Assembly: GCF_019029495.1 (NCBI RefSeq)
Contig: NZ_JAERQM010000002.1
Span: 757,957 to 821,956 of the forward strand
DNA: 64,000 nucleotides
Reading direction: 5' to 3'
Source of the DNA: Falsiroseomonas oleicola
Lineage (GTDB): Bacteria > Pseudomonadota > Alphaproteobacteria > Acetobacterales > Acetobacteraceae
Below are positions 16,516 to 25,481 of this stretch, piece after piece. Position numbers and translations under genes: made by a program. The stretch's first letter is position 1. Each line of letters starts with the position of its first letter. The notes under the pieces were generated by a model. It ran no database searches. It was given only the letters and a program-made list of their open reading frames with translations, and was not told the DNA's origin.

Positions 16516-16534
16516 GACTCTGTCCACAGGATTC
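16516..16534 (+). promoter_or_regulatory. gcrA upstream control region: two GANTC sites around a DnaA-box-like motif
   Basis: GACTC at 16516-16520 and GATTC at 16530-16534 are CcrM methylation sites. Between them, CTGTCCACA (16520-16528) matches 7 of 9 positions of the DnaA box TTATCCACA. In Caulobacter gcrA transcription depends on DnaA, and GcrA works with GANTC methylation, so the arrangement is functionally suggestive. The region lies 87-105 bases before the start codon. Confidence 0.5.
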
Positions 16535-16620
16535 ATGCGCTCCCGGCCATTCTACAGCTTGTAGTCCTCCCGGGCGTTGCCCTACCGTATGTTGTGTCAG
16601 CGGGGGCTCGGAGAGAGCGC

Positions 16621-17112
16621 ATGGATTGGACTGCGGAGGCCATCGAGCGGCTTCGGGCGCTCTGGGCGGAAGGACATTCGACGGCGGAAATCGGTCGCCG
16701 CATGGGTGTTTCGAAGAATGCCGTCGTCGGCAAGGCGCACCGCCTGAACCTGTCGGCGCGGCCGAGCCCGATCCGGCGCGAGGCGCCGGCGGAACGTCCC
16801 GCGGCCACCGCGCCACGGCTGCCGCGCCCCGCCAGCGTGGCGCCGCGCAGCACCCTGTCGCCATCGCCCTCCAACGCGCCTGTCAGCCTGGCATCTGTCG
16901 CACCGCCTGCGGTCGTGGCGGCGCCGAGTTCGGTGGTGCGCGCCTTCCCGCGCCTCGGCTCGACTCGAAGCTGCTGCTGGCCGATCGGCGAGCCCGGCAC
17001 CGCCGATTTCCGCTTCTGCACGGCCGAGGCGCTGTCCGGAAAGCCCTATTGCTCGCAGCATGCCGCCGTGGCCTATGTGAAGGCACGCGACCGGCGCGAG
17101 GACGCGGCCTGA
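16621..17112 (+). CDS. gcrA: GcrA-family cell cycle regulator
   Basis: A 163-residue GcrA homologue. The N-terminal MDWTAEAIERLRALWAEGHS and AEIGRRMGVSKNAVVGKAHR form the HTH that binds methylated GANTC promoters; the central 70 residues are Pro/Ala-rich linker; the C-terminal domain (CCWPIGEPGTADFRFC, then YCSQHAAVAY) keeps the Cys/His cluster and binds sigma70 region 2 in Caulobacter GcrA. The start has GGAGAGAGCGC just upstream. Length and domain order are normal. Confidence 0.95.
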   Translation: MDWTAEAIERLRALWAEGHSTAEIGRRMGVSKNAVVGKAHRLNLSARPSPIRREAPAERPAATAPRLPRPASVAPRSTLSPSPSNAPVSLASVAPPAVVAAPSSVVRAFPRLGSTRSCCWPIGEPGTADFRFCTAEALSGKPYCSQHAAVAYVKARDRREDAA

Positions 17113-17134
17113 GGCCAGGACCTGCGTGATCCCG

Positions 17135-17153
17135 CCCTGCCGATTCGGCAGGG
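17135..17153. terminator. Hairpin after gcrA
   Basis: CCCTGCCGA-T-TCGGCAGGG, a perfect 9-bp dyad 23 bases after the gcrA stop. There is no T-tract, so termination is only a possibility; its centre happens to contain a GATTC (CcrM) site. Confidence 0.4.
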
Positions 17154-17210
17154 TGGTCCAGCCACGGCCGTGGGTGCCGGCGCGGTGCCGGCTGTGGCAT
17201 AGGATCGGAC

Positions 17211-18083
17211 ATGTCGCGATCCCTCCAGGGTGTGCTGCTGCAACTTGTGGCGCTCGCCCTGTTCGTCACCATGGACGCGCTTCTGAAGGTGCTGGTGGCC
17301 AGCCACCCGGTGCCGCAACTGATGTTCGTGCGCTTCTGCTTCCACACCCTGCTGGTGGTGGTCACGCTGAAGCTGATGACGGGGCGGGTGCCCTTTCGCA
17401 GCCGGGCGCCGGGGCTGCAGACTCTGCGCAGCCTGTGCCTCGCCACTGCCAATGCGGCCATCGCCGTGGCGCTGATCCATGTTCCGCTGGCGGATGCGAC
17501 CGCGGTGGCCTTCGCCGCCCCGGTGATGACCGTCGCGCTGGCCTCGCTCTGGCTGGGGGAGAAGGTCTCCCTGCGTCGCTGGATCGGCGTCGGCATCGGC
17601 TTCGCCGGGGTGATGGTGGCGCTTCGGCCGCCCTTCCTGACCGGGCAGGCGCTGCACTGGGCGATGTTGCTGCCGCTGGTCACCGCGGTGGCCAATACCG
17701 CCTATCAATTGCTGACCCGCAGGCTGGCGGCGGTGGACGATCCGCACACCACCTTCGTCCATACCTCGATCGCAGCCCTGGTGCTGACCGGCCTGGCCCA
17801 GCCCTTTGTCTGGCAGGCGCCGGCGGCCTGGGACTGGCCGCTTTTCGCGGCCCTCGGGCTGCTGGGGGCGGCGGGGCACAGCATATTGGTGCTCGCCTTC
17901 GCCCGTGCGCCGGCCTCCGTCCTCGCGCCCATGTCCTATGTGCAACTGCTCTGGGCCGGGGTGGCGGGGGTTCTGGTCTTCGGCGACTGGCCGGATGGCT
18001 GGACCGCGCTTGGCGCCGGCATCATCGCGGTGGGCGGCGTGCTCGTCGCCTTGCCGGAGCGGCGGCCGGCGAAGGGTGCGTGA
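17211..18083 (+). CDS. DMT-superfamily (EamA) transporter
   Basis: A 290-residue inner-membrane protein with ten predicted hydrophobic helices in two EamA repeats, starting LQGVLLQLVALALFVTMDAL. Conserved features include FVRFCFH after helix 2 and the VPLADATAVAFAAPVMTVAL segment of the first repeat, with SYVQLLWAGVAGVLVFGDWP matching it in the second. Such proteins export amino acids or other metabolites; the substrate is not predictable. No operon partner is evident; pmtA follows after 90 bases. Confidence 0.9.
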   Translation: MSRSLQGVLLQLVALALFVTMDALLKVLVASHPVPQLMFVRFCFHTLLVVVTLKLMTGRVPFRSRAPGLQTLRSLCLATANAAIAVALIHVPLADATAVAFAAPVMTVALASLWLGEKVSLRRWIGVGIGFAGVMVALRPPFLTGQALHWAMLLPLVTAVANTAYQLLTRRLAAVDDPHTTFVHTSIAALVLTGLAQPFVWQAPAAWDWPLFAALGLLGAAGHSILVLAFARAPASVLAPMSYVQLLWAGVAGVLVFGDWPDGWTALGAGIIAVGGVLVALPERRPAKGA

Positions 18084-18173
18084 CATGACGATTGCAAAAG
18101 CGTTGCATCATCGGGCTTGCCTAAACCGCCCCGGAGGGACTAGCCCCTTGCGCATTCCTGCAAACGGCCCGGC

Positions 18174-18866
18174 ATGACCATCCGCACTGATGCTCCCGAT
18201 CGCGACCATCCCCGCGCGGCGCTCGACGCCGCTGGCGTTCGCGACGCCTACCGGCGCTGGGCCGGGGTCTATGACGCGGTCTTCGGCGGCGTCTCCGCCT
18301 TCGGCCGCAAACGCGCGGTGGCGGAGGTGAATCGCCTGCCCGGCACAAGGGTGCTGGAGGTGGGGGTGGGCACCGGCCTCGCTTTGCCGCGCTACCGTGG
18401 CGACAAGCGCGTGGTCGGCATCGACCTGTCGCGGGAGATGCTGGAGAAGGCGGCGGAGCGGGTGAAGGCGGAGCGACTCGGCCAGGTCATCGGCCTCGCC
18501 GAGATGGATGCCGAGCACATGGCCTTCGCCGATGGCGCCTTCGACATCGCGGTGGCGATGTTCACCGCCAGCGTGGTGCCGGACGCCAAGCGCCTGTTCA
18601 CCGAGATGTCGCGCGTGGTGCGGCCGGGTGGGCACCTGCTCTTCGTGAACCATTTCGCGGCGGAGGATGGGCCGCGCTGGTGGGTGGAACGCGCCATGGC
18701 GCCGCTGTCCCGCCTGCTCGGCTGGCATCCGGATTTCGCGCTGCGCGACCTGCTGGACCCGGCGATGGTGCAGGTGGAGGCAATCGAGCCCTGCCAGCCG
18801 GCCGGGCTGTTCACCCTGGTGCGCGTGCGCAACCAGCCCAAGGCCGACCTGGCCATCGCCGCCTGA
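18174..18866 (+). CDS. pmtA: Phosphatidylethanolamine N-methyltransferase-like SAM methyltransferase
   Basis: A 230-residue class I methyltransferase similar to the Rhodobacter-type PmtA that methylates phosphatidylethanolamine toward phosphatidylcholine. The N-terminal RDAYRRWAGVYDAVFG is characteristic of this group. SAM motif I is VLEVGVGTGLALP, motif II IDLSREML, and RVVRPGGHLLFVNHF is the post-motif strand. The protein is soluble or peripheral. Ubiquinone/menaquinone-type methyltransferases share much of this sequence, so the lipid assignment is probable, not certain. Confidence 0.82.
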   Translation: MTIRTDAPDRDHPRAALDAAGVRDAYRRWAGVYDAVFGGVSAFGRKRAVAEVNRLPGTRVLEVGVGTGLALPRYRGDKRVVGIDLSREMLEKAAERVKAERLGQVIGLAEMDAEHMAFADGAFDIAVAMFTASVVPDAKRLFTEMSRVVRPGGHLLFVNHFAAEDGPRWWVERAMAPLSRLLGWHPDFALRDLLDPAMVQVEAIEPCQPAGLFTLVRVRNQPKADLAIAA

Positions 18867-19204
18867 GCTGGGCATCAGGGCTTGGGTCGCCGCCCCGCGG
18901 TGGTGTATGGATAGAGCGCCGGGGCGCCGCATCCGCGGGTACGGCGCGAGGCCGCTTCGCCCGTCTTGTGGGCAAATTTCTTAACCTTCCCAATGGTGCA
19001 GATGCCCGGCCTCGGTGCCGGGCGCGATTGTGGAAGGCCAAGCGCGTCCCTTGTGCGGCGCGGGAGGCACCACTATGGTCCGCCCGCAACGCGACCTGCC
19101 GCGGCGGCGGTGGAAGAGGCGCGATTGGGACCTGGGGCGGGCGGGCCGCCCCCTGGTCGGCTGCAGTTTCGGCGTGCGACGCGGTGCGCTGACGGGATGA
19201 CAGG
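18867..19204. other. Upstream region of the cytochrome oxidase operon
   Basis: I see no credible gene in these 338 bases. It includes a 7-bp hairpin GCCCGGC-CTCGGT-GCCGGGC at 19004-19023, which could end a pmtA transcript or lie in the cox leader, and an AT-rich patch (GCAAATTTCTTAACC, 18972-18986), the likeliest promoter location. No clear FNR or RegA site stands out. Confidence 0.45.
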
Positions 19205-20161
19205 ATGCGGCACGTGATCGGTGCGTTTCGGGAAATGACGGGCCGGCTTTCCGGCCTGGCAATGTGGGCGCTGCTGGCGGCGGTAGCCGCTTTGGGCGCG
19301 CCGGGTGTGGCCTTGGCGCAGGATGCCGGCATGGTCGGCGCACCTGTGGCCTGGGGCATGGGCCTTCAGCAATCCGGCGGGCCGATCAAGGACGCGATCT
19401 CGTCCTTCAACACGCTGGTCTTCTGGATCATCGTGGTCATCACGATCTTCGTGGCGCTTCTGCTGGCCTATGTGGTCTGGAAGTTCCGCGCCGATGCCAA
19501 TCCGAACCCGTCCCGCACCAGCCACAACACCGTGCTGGAAATCGCCTGGACGGTGGTGCCCGTGCTGATCCTGGTGGTCATCGCCATCCCGTCCTTCCGC
19601 CTGATCTACTACCAGGACCGGACGGTGGATGCGGACCTGACCATCAATGTGCAGGGCCGCCAGTGGTACTGGCACTACGGCTACCCGGACAACGGCAACT
19701 TCACCTTCGACAGCTACCCGGTGCAGGACGCCGATCTGGCGGCCGGCCAGATGCGCAACCTTGAAGTTGACAATCCCCTGGTGATTCCGGTGGGCGCCAA
19801 TATCCGCATCCTCAGCACCGGTCAGGATGTGATCCATTCCTTCTTCATCCCGTCGCTGGGCGTGCAGCGTTATTCCATTCCCGGCCGGACGCTGGAGACC
19901 TGGATGCGGGCCGACCGCCCGGGCACCTTCTACGGCCAGTGCAACCAGATCTGCGGTGTGAACCACTGGTTCATGCCGATCGTGGTGCGCGCCGTGCCGC
20001 AGGCGGAATTCGACGCCTGGGCCGCCGAGGCGCGCACGCGCTTCGCCCAGGGCCTGCCGCCGGGCGCGCCGCGCGCTTTGGCCGCCGCGCCTGATGCCAC
20101 CGCCGCCCCTGGCGCCGATGCGGCGCAGACCCAGATGATCGTCGCCCAGGCCCGCCGCTAA
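19205..20161 (+). CDS. coxB: Cytochrome c oxidase subunit II
   Basis: Copper-A subunit of an aa3-type oxidase, 318 residues. A signal peptide ends near VALAQDAG; two transmembrane helices follow (TLVFWIIVVITIFVALLLAY and WTVVPVLILVVIAI). The periplasmic cupredoxin domain carries the aromatic patch QWYWHYGYP used in electron entry and the CuA site FYGQCNQICGVNHWFMPI, with both Cys, the His and the Met. The C-terminal 40 residues are Ala-rich and extended. It is the first gene of the operon and receives electrons from cytochrome c. Confidence 0.97.
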   Translation: MRHVIGAFREMTGRLSGLAMWALLAAVAALGAPGVALAQDAGMVGAPVAWGMGLQQSGGPIKDAISSFNTLVFWIIVVITIFVALLLAYVVWKFRADANPNPSRTSHNTVLEIAWTVVPVLILVVIAIPSFRLIYYQDRTVDADLTINVQGRQWYWHYGYPDNGNFTFDSYPVQDADLAAGQMRNLEVDNPLVIPVGANIRILSTGQDVIHSFFIPSLGVQRYSIPGRTLETWMRADRPGTFYGQCNQICGVNHWFMPIVVRAVPQAEFDAWAAEARTRFAQGLPPGAPRALAAAPDATAAPGADAAQTQMIVAQARR

Positions 20162-20200
20162 GGCGGGTCTGAAGCCAACACCAGAAGCGGATACACCCCG

Positions 20201-21805
20201 ATGGCGACCGCGACCCACGCGCCCCACGACGATGGCCACGACCATCACGACCACAAGCCGAACTTCGTGAACCGGTGGCTGTTCTCCACCAATCACAAGG
20301 ACATCGGCACCCTCTACATCGGCTTCTCGCTGATCGCGGCGATTGTCGGCATCGGCCTGTCCCTGCTCATGCGCATAGAGCTGCAAGAGCCGGGGATGCA
20401 GATCTTCGCCGATGGCCAGATGTGGAATGCCTATGTCTCGGCCCATGGCCTCATCATGGTGTTCTTCGTCATCATGCCGGCGCTGATCGGTGGCTTCGGC
20501 AACTGGTTCGTGCCGCTGATGATCGGTGCGCCGGACATGGCCTTCCCGCGCATGAACAACATCAGCTTCTGGCTGCTGGTGCCGGCCTTCCTGCTGCTCG
20601 GCGCCTCGCTGTTCATCGGCGGCGGCGCGGGCGCGGGCTGGACCATCTATCCGCCGCTGTCGGATGACACCTACCAGACCGGCCCGGCGATGGACCTGGC
20701 GCTGTTCGGCCTGCATCTGGCCGGCGCCTCCTCCATCCTCGGCGCGGCGAACTTCATCACCACCATCTTCAACATGCGCGCGCCGGGCATGACCCTGCAC
20801 AAGATGCCGCTGTTCGTGTGGTCGATGCTGGTCACCGCCTTCCTGCTGCTGCTGGCGGTGCCGGTGCTGGCGGGCGCGATCACCATGCTCATCACCGACC
20901 GCAACTTCGGCACGGCCTTCTTCGACCCGGCCGGCGGCGGCGACCCGGTGCTGTTCCAGCACCTGTTCTGGTTCTTCGGCCACCCCGAAGTCTACATCAT
21001 GATCCTGCCGGCCTTCGGCATCGTCTCCCACGTCGTGTCCACCTTCAGCCGCAAGCCGATCTTCGGTTATCTCGGCATGGCCTATGCCATGGTCGCGATC
21101 GGCGTGGTGGGCTTCATCGTCTGGGCGCACCACATGTTCCAGTCGGGCATCGACGTCGACACGCGCGCCTACTTCATGGCGGCGACGATGGTCATCGCCG
21201 TGCCGACCGGCATCAAGATCTTCTCATGGATCGCCACCATGTGGGGCGGGTCGCTGAAGTTCGACACGCCGATGCTGTTCGCCATCGGCTTCATCTTCCT
21301 GTTCACCATGGGTGGCGTGACCGGCGTGGTGCTGGCCAATGCCGGCCTGACGCAGATCCTGCACAACACTTATTATGTGGTGGCGCACTTCCACTACGTG
21401 CTGTCGCTCGGCGCAGTGTTCGGCATCTACTGCGGAATCTACTACTGGCTCGGCAAGATGTCCGGCCGCCAGTATCCGGAGATGCTGGGCAAGATCCATT
21501 TCTGGCTCACCTTCGTCGGCGTGAACCTGACCTTCTTCCCGATGCACTTCCTGGGCAACCAGGGCATGCCGCGCCGCTACCCGGACTATCCGGACGCTTT
21601 TGCGGGCTGGAACCTGGTGGTCTCCATCGGCTCCTACATCTCGGTCGCCGCCTTCCTGATGTTCTTCTACGTGCTGTTCGTGACCTTCACGCGCGGCGCG
21701 AAGGTGGCGGCGAACCCGTGGGGTGAGGGTGCGACGACGCTGGAATGGCAGGTCAGCAGCCCGCCGCCCTTCCACTCCTTCGACGAACTTCCGAGGGTCC
21801 GGTAA
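20201..21805 (+). CDS. coxA: Cytochrome c oxidase subunit I
   Basis: The catalytic haem a/a3-CuB subunit, 534 residues with twelve membrane helices. [12 protein letters not shown] opens the protein after a His-rich cytoplasmic start; the low-spin haem His is in [20 protein letters not shown]; the CuB His-Tyr crosslink motif is [14 protein letters not shown]; later His pairs are in AHHMFQSG and [10 protein letters not shown]. The D-channel NxxxxxN loop ([12 protein letters not shown]) and K-channel residues are in place, so proton pumping is expected. It lies 39 bases after coxB. Confidence 0.98.
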   Translation: MATATHAPHDDGHDHHDHKPNFVNRWLFSTNHKDIGTLYIGFSLIAAIVGIGLSLLMRIELQEPGMQIFADGQMWNAYVSAHGLIMVFFVIMPALIGGFGNWFVPLMIGAPDMAFPRMNNISFWLLVPAFLLLGASLFIGGGAGAGWTIYPPLSDDTYQTGPAMDLALFGLHLAGASSILGAANFITTIFNMRAPGMTLHKMPLFVWSMLVTAFLLLLAVPVLAGAITMLITDRNFGTAFFDPAGGGDPVLFQHLFWFFGHPEVYIMILPAFGIVSHVVSTFSRKPIFGYLGMAYAMVAIGVVGFIVWAHHMFQSGIDVDTRAYFMAATMVIAVPTGIKIFSWIATMWGGSLKFDTPMLFAIGFIFLFTMGGVTGVVLANAGLTQILHNTYYVVAHFHYVLSLGAVFGIYCGIYYWLGKMSGRQYPEMLGKIHFWLTFVGVNLTFFPMHFLGNQGMPRRYPDYPDAFAGWNLVVSIGSYISVAAFLMFFYVLFVTFTRGAKVAANPWGEGATTLEWQVSSPPPFHSFDELPRVR

Positions 21806-21811
21806 GATTAA

Positions 21812-22753
21812 ATGAGCAGCACGATCGCCCCTGCCGCCACCAACGTCGCCTCCGATGACAGTGATCTGTCGGAGGTCCGGGACTGGGTGGCGCTGCTCAA
21901 GCCGCGGGTGCTGACCCTTGTGGTCTTCACCGGGCTGATCGGGCTGCTGGTGGCGCCGGGTCATATCCACCCGGTGCTGGGGCTGACGGCGGTGCTCTGC
22001 ATCACCATCGGCGCCGGGGCCGCCGGTGCGCTGAACATGTGGTACGACCGCGATATCGATGCGCTGATGCGCCGCACCCAGCGCCGGCCGATCCCGGCCG
22101 GGCGCATCGCGCCGAATGGCGCGCTGGGCTTCGGCGTGGTGCTGGCCGTGGCCTCCGTCGCCATCATGGGGCTGGCGACCAACTGGGTGGCGGCGGGCTG
22201 GCTGGCCTTTTCCATCCTGTTCTACGTCGTCGTCTACACCGCCTGGCTGAAGCGCCGGACCAGCCAGAACATCGTCATCGGCGGTGCCGCCGGCGCCTTC
22301 CCGCCGATCATCGGCTGGGCCGCCGTGACCGGCGATGTCACGCTGGTGCCCTGGCTGATGTTCACCATCGTCTTCGCCTGGACGCCGCCGCATTTCTGGG
22401 CGCTGTCGCTCTGGGCGCATGGCGACTATGCCCGCGCCGGCGTGCCCATGCTGCCGGTGGTGGAAGGCGCGCGGGAGACGCGCAAGCAGATCCTGATCTA
22501 CACGGTGGTGCTCGCCATCGCGAGCCTCTCGCCCTGGTTCGTCGGCTTTGCCGGCCCGGCCTATGCGGCGGTGGCCGCGGCGCTGGGCGGTGGCTTCCTG
22601 TACCACGCCATCCGCACCTGGCGGGAAGCGCAGGACGAAACCGGCCGCAGCCTGGTGCAGGATGTGGCGGCGCGGCGCACCTTCGCCTTCTCCCTGATGT
22701 ATCTGTTCATCCTGTTCGGCGCGCTCGCCATCGACCGTCTGGTGCTCGGATGA
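21812..22753 (+). CDS. ctaB: Protohaem IX farnesyltransferase (haem O synthase)
   Basis: A UbiA-family prenyltransferase of 313 residues making haem O, the precursor of haem a in the adjacent oxidase. The Asp-rich prenyl diphosphate motif is NMWYDRDIDALMRRTQRRP, the second acidic loop is WLKRRTSQNIVIGGAAGAFPP, and about nine helices are visible, beginning LLKPRVLTLVVFTGL. It starts six bases after coxA and its stop overlaps the next small gene (ATGA). Confidence 0.97.
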   Translation: MSSTIAPAATNVASDDSDLSEVRDWVALLKPRVLTLVVFTGLIGLLVAPGHIHPVLGLTAVLCITIGAGAAGALNMWYDRDIDALMRRTQRRPIPAGRIAPNGALGFGVVLAVASVAIMGLATNWVAAGWLAFSILFYVVVYTAWLKRRTSQNIVIGGAAGAFPPIIGWAAVTGDVTLVPWLMFTIVFAWTPPHFWALSLWAHGDYARAGVPMLPVVEGARETRKQILIYTVVLAIASLSPWFVGFAGPAYAAVAAALGGGFLYHAIRTWREAQDETGRSLVQDVAARRTFAFSLMYLFILFGALAIDRLVLG

Positions 22754-22878
22754 CGCCCGCGGAGAAGCTCGCCTTCGAGAAGCGGCGCCGTGGCCGCAAC
22801 TGGGCGCTGCTGGCGGCGCTGATCGGGCTTGTCGTGCTGTTCTACTTCATCGCCACCGTCCGGCTGATGGGGGGCTGA
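22750..22878 (+). CDS. Small single-helix membrane protein of the cox operon (CoxF-like)
   Basis: A 42-residue protein with a charged N-terminus (TPAEKLAFEKRRRGRN) and one transmembrane helix (WALLAALIGLVVLFYFIATV). It overlaps the ctaB stop by four bases and ends one base before ctaG. Short proteins of this type occupy the same place in other alphaproteobacterial cox operons and are annotated as CoxF or hypothetical; a part in CuB or haem insertion is assumed from position only. Confidence 0.85.
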   Translation: MTPAEKLAFEKRRRGRNWALLAALIGLVVLFYFIATVRLMGG

Positions 22879-22879
22879 G

Positions 22880-23497
22880 ATGGTTGAGGACCGCAAGGCC
22901 ATCCTGGCCCGCCGCAACCGCCGCACCGCCATCGCCGCCTTCTCGGGCGTGGCCGGCATGGTCGGCGTCAGCTTCGCGGCGGTGCCGCTCTATGACCTGT
23001 TCTGCCGCGTCACCGGCTTCAACGGCACGCCGATGATCGGTGGCGCCGCGGCGCCCGGCGCCGGGGAGCAGGTGATGACCATCCGCTTCAACGCCAATAC
23101 CCAGCCCAACCTGCCCTGGCGGTTCGAGCCGGCGGCACCCTCGCTCCGCCTGCGGGTGGGGGAGGAGGGGGTGGCCTTCTACAACGCCGTCAGCACTGGC
23201 GAGGGCCCCTCCACCGGCATCTCGACCTACAATGTGACGCCGGAAGTGGTCGGCAAGTATTTCCACAAGACCGCCTGCTTCTGCTTCGAGGAGCAGACGT
23301 TGACGGCGGGCCAGCGCGTGGACATGCCGCTGGCCTTCTGGATCGACCCGGCCATCGCGCAGGACCCGAATACGCGCGACATCCGGACCATCACCGTCAG
23401 CTACACCTTCTTCCGCAGCCTGGCCGACGCGGAGCGCAGCGGTGCGCTGGCCAATGCCGGCGCGCATGTGGGACGCAGGAACACCTCCACCCCTTGA
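22880..23497 (+). CDS. ctaG: Cytochrome c oxidase assembly protein CtaG (Cox11)
   Basis: The copper chaperone that builds CuB in subunit I, 205 residues. A single N-terminal helix (AIAAFSGVAGMVGVSFAAVP) anchors a periplasmic immunoglobulin-like domain. The conserved PLYDLFCRVTGFNGTP begins the domain and the paired copper-binding cysteines are in KTACFCFEEQTL. Length and all motifs are typical. Confidence 0.97.
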   Translation: MVEDRKAILARRNRRTAIAAFSGVAGMVGVSFAAVPLYDLFCRVTGFNGTPMIGGAAAPGAGEQVMTIRFNANTQPNLPWRFEPAAPSLRLRVGEEGVAFYNAVSTGEGPSTGISTYNVTPEVVGKYFHKTACFCFEEQTLTAGQRVDMPLAFWIDPAIAQDPNTRDIRTITVSYTFFRSLADAERSGALANAGAHVGRRNTSTP

Positions 23498-23501
23498 TCC
23501 T

Positions 23502-23521
23502 CCCGGCTTGAAAAGCCGAGG
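23502..23521. promoter_or_regulatory. Hairpin between ctaG and coxC
   Basis: CGGCTT-GAA-AAGCCG extended by outer C-G pairs, 5 bases after the ctaG stop, followed by GTTTGAGG. It could be a processing or attenuation point that adjusts coxC against the upstream assembly genes. Confidence 0.3.
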
Positions 23522-23587
23522 GGTTTGAGGATTGATTGGCACGCAGCCGCCAGGATGCGGGCAGACCGAACGGATACCAGGACGACC

Positions 23588-24424
23588 ATGGCAAGCGACT
23601 CCGGCCACCCGACCTACAAGCACCCCTACCACCTGGTGGACCCGTCCCCCTGGCCGCTGGCCGGCGCGCTGGCCGCCGGCGTGATGATGCTCGGCATCGT
23701 CATGGTGGCGCATTACAACAGCTACTGGGCGCTGGGCATCGGCCTGTTGGGCGTGCTGGCCACCATGTTCTTCTGGTGGCGCGACATCCTGAAGGAGAGC
23801 AACACCGCCGGCCTGCATTCGTCGGTGGTCCGCCTCGGCCTGCGCTATGGCATGATCCTGTTCATCGCCTCGGAGGTGATGTTCTTCGTCGCCTTCTTCT
23901 GGGCCTTCTTCCACTTCGCCCTGTTTCCGGACCATGTCTCCGGCAGCGTCGCCGCCACCGCGGTCTGGCCGCCCGCCGGCACGCTGACCTTCGACCCCTT
24001 CGGCCTGCCGCTGCTCAACACCATGATCCTGCTGCTGTCCGGCTGCACGGTGACCTGGGCGCATCACGCGCTGCTGGTGAATGACCGGAAGAGCCTGATC
24101 ACCGGCCTGGCGCTGACGGTGTTCCTCGGCCTGTTCTTCACCTTCTTCCAGGTCGTCGAATACATGGAGGCGCCCTTCGCCTTCACCGGCGGCGTCTATC
24201 CCTCCGTCTTCTTCCTCGCCACGGGCTTCCACGGCTTCCACGTGATCGTCGGCACCATCTTCCTGGCGGTCTGCCTGATCCGCGCCCTGCGCGGCCAGTT
24301 CACGCCGGAGAAGCATTTCGGCTTCGAGGCGGCGGCCTGGTACTGGCACTTCGTCGACGTGGTCTGGCTGTTCCTGTTCGTGACCGTCTATTGGTGGGGC
24401 GCCGGCGAGATCATGCCGCACTGA
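23588..24424 (+). CDS. coxC: Cytochrome c oxidase subunit III
   Basis: A 278-residue, seven-helix subunit that stabilises the oxidase core. It starts MASDSGHPTYKHPYHLVDPS (the HPYHLVDPSPWP motif is diagnostic). WWRDILKES, RYGMILFIASEVMFFVAFFW (with the conserved membrane Glu) and EAAAWYWHFVDVVWLFLF are all present. An upstream in-frame start 21 codons earlier would add sequence absent from the family. It follows ctaG after 90 bases holding a small hairpin. Confidence 0.97.
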   Translation: MASDSGHPTYKHPYHLVDPSPWPLAGALAAGVMMLGIVMVAHYNSYWALGIGLLGVLATMFFWWRDILKESNTAGLHSSVVRLGLRYGMILFIASEVMFFVAFFWAFFHFALFPDHVSGSVAATAVWPPAGTLTFDPFGLPLLNTMILLLSGCTVTWAHHALLVNDRKSLITGLALTVFLGLFFTFFQVVEYMEAPFAFTGGVYPSVFFLATGFHGFHVIVGTIFLAVCLIRALRGQFTPEKHFGFEAAAWYWHFVDVVWLFLFVTVYWWGAGEIMPH

Positions 24425-24435
24425 TCGCTCGCCTG

Positions 24436-24810
24436 ATGTCATTGGAACCGACCCCGTCCGCGGCTGCGGGCGGGGTCGCGCCGTTCTGGCGGGCTGCGGG
24501 ACTCGGGCGTTGCCCGCGCTGCGGTCAGGGCCGGCTTTTCGCCGGTCTTCTGAATGTCGTGCCGGCCTGCGGCGAATGCGGGCTGGACCTCTCGGCCCAG
24601 GATTCGGGTGATGGGCCGGCGGTGCTCGGCATCTTCGTGCTCGGCGCGCTGACCATGATCGGCGCCTTCCTGGTGGAATTCCGGCTTGAGCCCCCACTTT
24701 GGGTGCATGCCCTGCTCTGGCCCGCCTTGCTGATCCCCGCCTCCATCCTGACCATGCGATTTGCCAAGGCGGCGCTGATCGCGCTGACCTGGCGGCAGCG
24801 CCGGGGCTGA
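24436..24810 (+). CDS. DUF983 family membrane protein
   Basis: A 124-residue protein with a zinc-ribbon-like Cys pattern (GRCPRCGQGRLFAG and ACGECGLDLSA) followed by two transmembrane helices (AVLGIFVLGALTMIGAFLVE and LWPALLIPASILTM). DUF983 genes regularly lie between coxC and SURF1 in alphaproteobacteria; the role is unknown but presumed to be oxidase assembly. It starts 11 bases after coxC and ends two bases before the SURF1 gene. Confidence 0.9.
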   Translation: MSLEPTPSAAAGGVAPFWRAAGLGRCPRCGQGRLFAGLLNVVPACGECGLDLSAQDSGDGPAVLGIFVLGALTMIGAFLVEFRLEPPLWVHALLWPALLIPASILTMRFAKAALIALTWRQRRG

Positions 24811-24812
24811 GC

Positions 24813-25481
24813 ATGCGGCGCCTTGTCCTGCCGCTGCTGCTGGTGCTGCCGGTGCTGGCCATCCTGCTGTCGCTCGGCACATGGCAGTGGCAGCGGCTGC
24901 ACTGGAAGACGCAGCTTCTGGCCGATATCGCCGCCGCCGAGGCCGGCCCCGCCATCCCCCTGACCGCCGATCCGCCGCCCTACAGCAAGGTCGCCGTCAC
25001 CGGCCGCCTCGACCATGGGCGGGAAGCGCTGCTGGGGCTGGAGGTGCGCGGGCCGGTGCTCGGTTCGCATCTGTTGGTGCCGCTGCTGCGCGACGGCGCG
25101 CCGGCCCTGCTGGTGGATCGCGGCTGGGTGCCGCTGGAAAGCGCCCTGCCGGTCCACCGCCCCGAAGGCATGGTGACGCTGGAAGGGTATATCCGCCCCG
25201 GCGAGACGGTCGGCCCCTTCGCGGCGCAGAACGACACCGCCGGCCGCCGCTTCTACAGCTTCGTGCCGGTGGACATCGGCGCGGCGCTCGGGCTGGAACA
25301 GGTGGCGCCCTTCGGGCTGGTGGTGCTGGGCGCCGCCAATGGCCTGCCGGACCCGGCGCGGACCCTGCCGCGTCCGACCAACAGCCATCTTGGCTACGCC
25401 ATCACCTGGTATGGGCTGGCGCTGTCCCTGCTCGGCGTCTTCGCCGTCTGGGCCCGTCGCCGCCTGAAGGATCCCGCATGA
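24813..25481 (+). CDS. SURF1-family cytochrome oxidase assembly protein
   Basis: A 222-residue SURF1/Shy1 homologue that helps insert haem a into subunit I. Two terminal helices flank a periplasmic domain: the N-terminal helix ends LGTWQWQRLHWK, the family hallmark GxWQxxR; VDRGWVPLESA is the central conserved motif; and NSHLGYAITWYGLALSLLGVF is the C-terminal helix. Its stop overlaps the M32 peptidase start by four bases. Confidence 0.94.
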   Translation: MRRLVLPLLLVLPVLAILLSLGTWQWQRLHWKTQLLADIAAAEAGPAIPLTADPPPYSKVAVTGRLDHGREALLGLEVRGPVLGSHLLVPLLRDGAPALLVDRGWVPLESALPVHRPEGMVTLEGYIRPGETVGPFAAQNDTAGRRFYSFVPVDIGAALGLEQVAPFGLVVLGAANGLPDPARTLPRPTNSHLGYAITWYGLALSLLGVFAVWARRRLKDPA

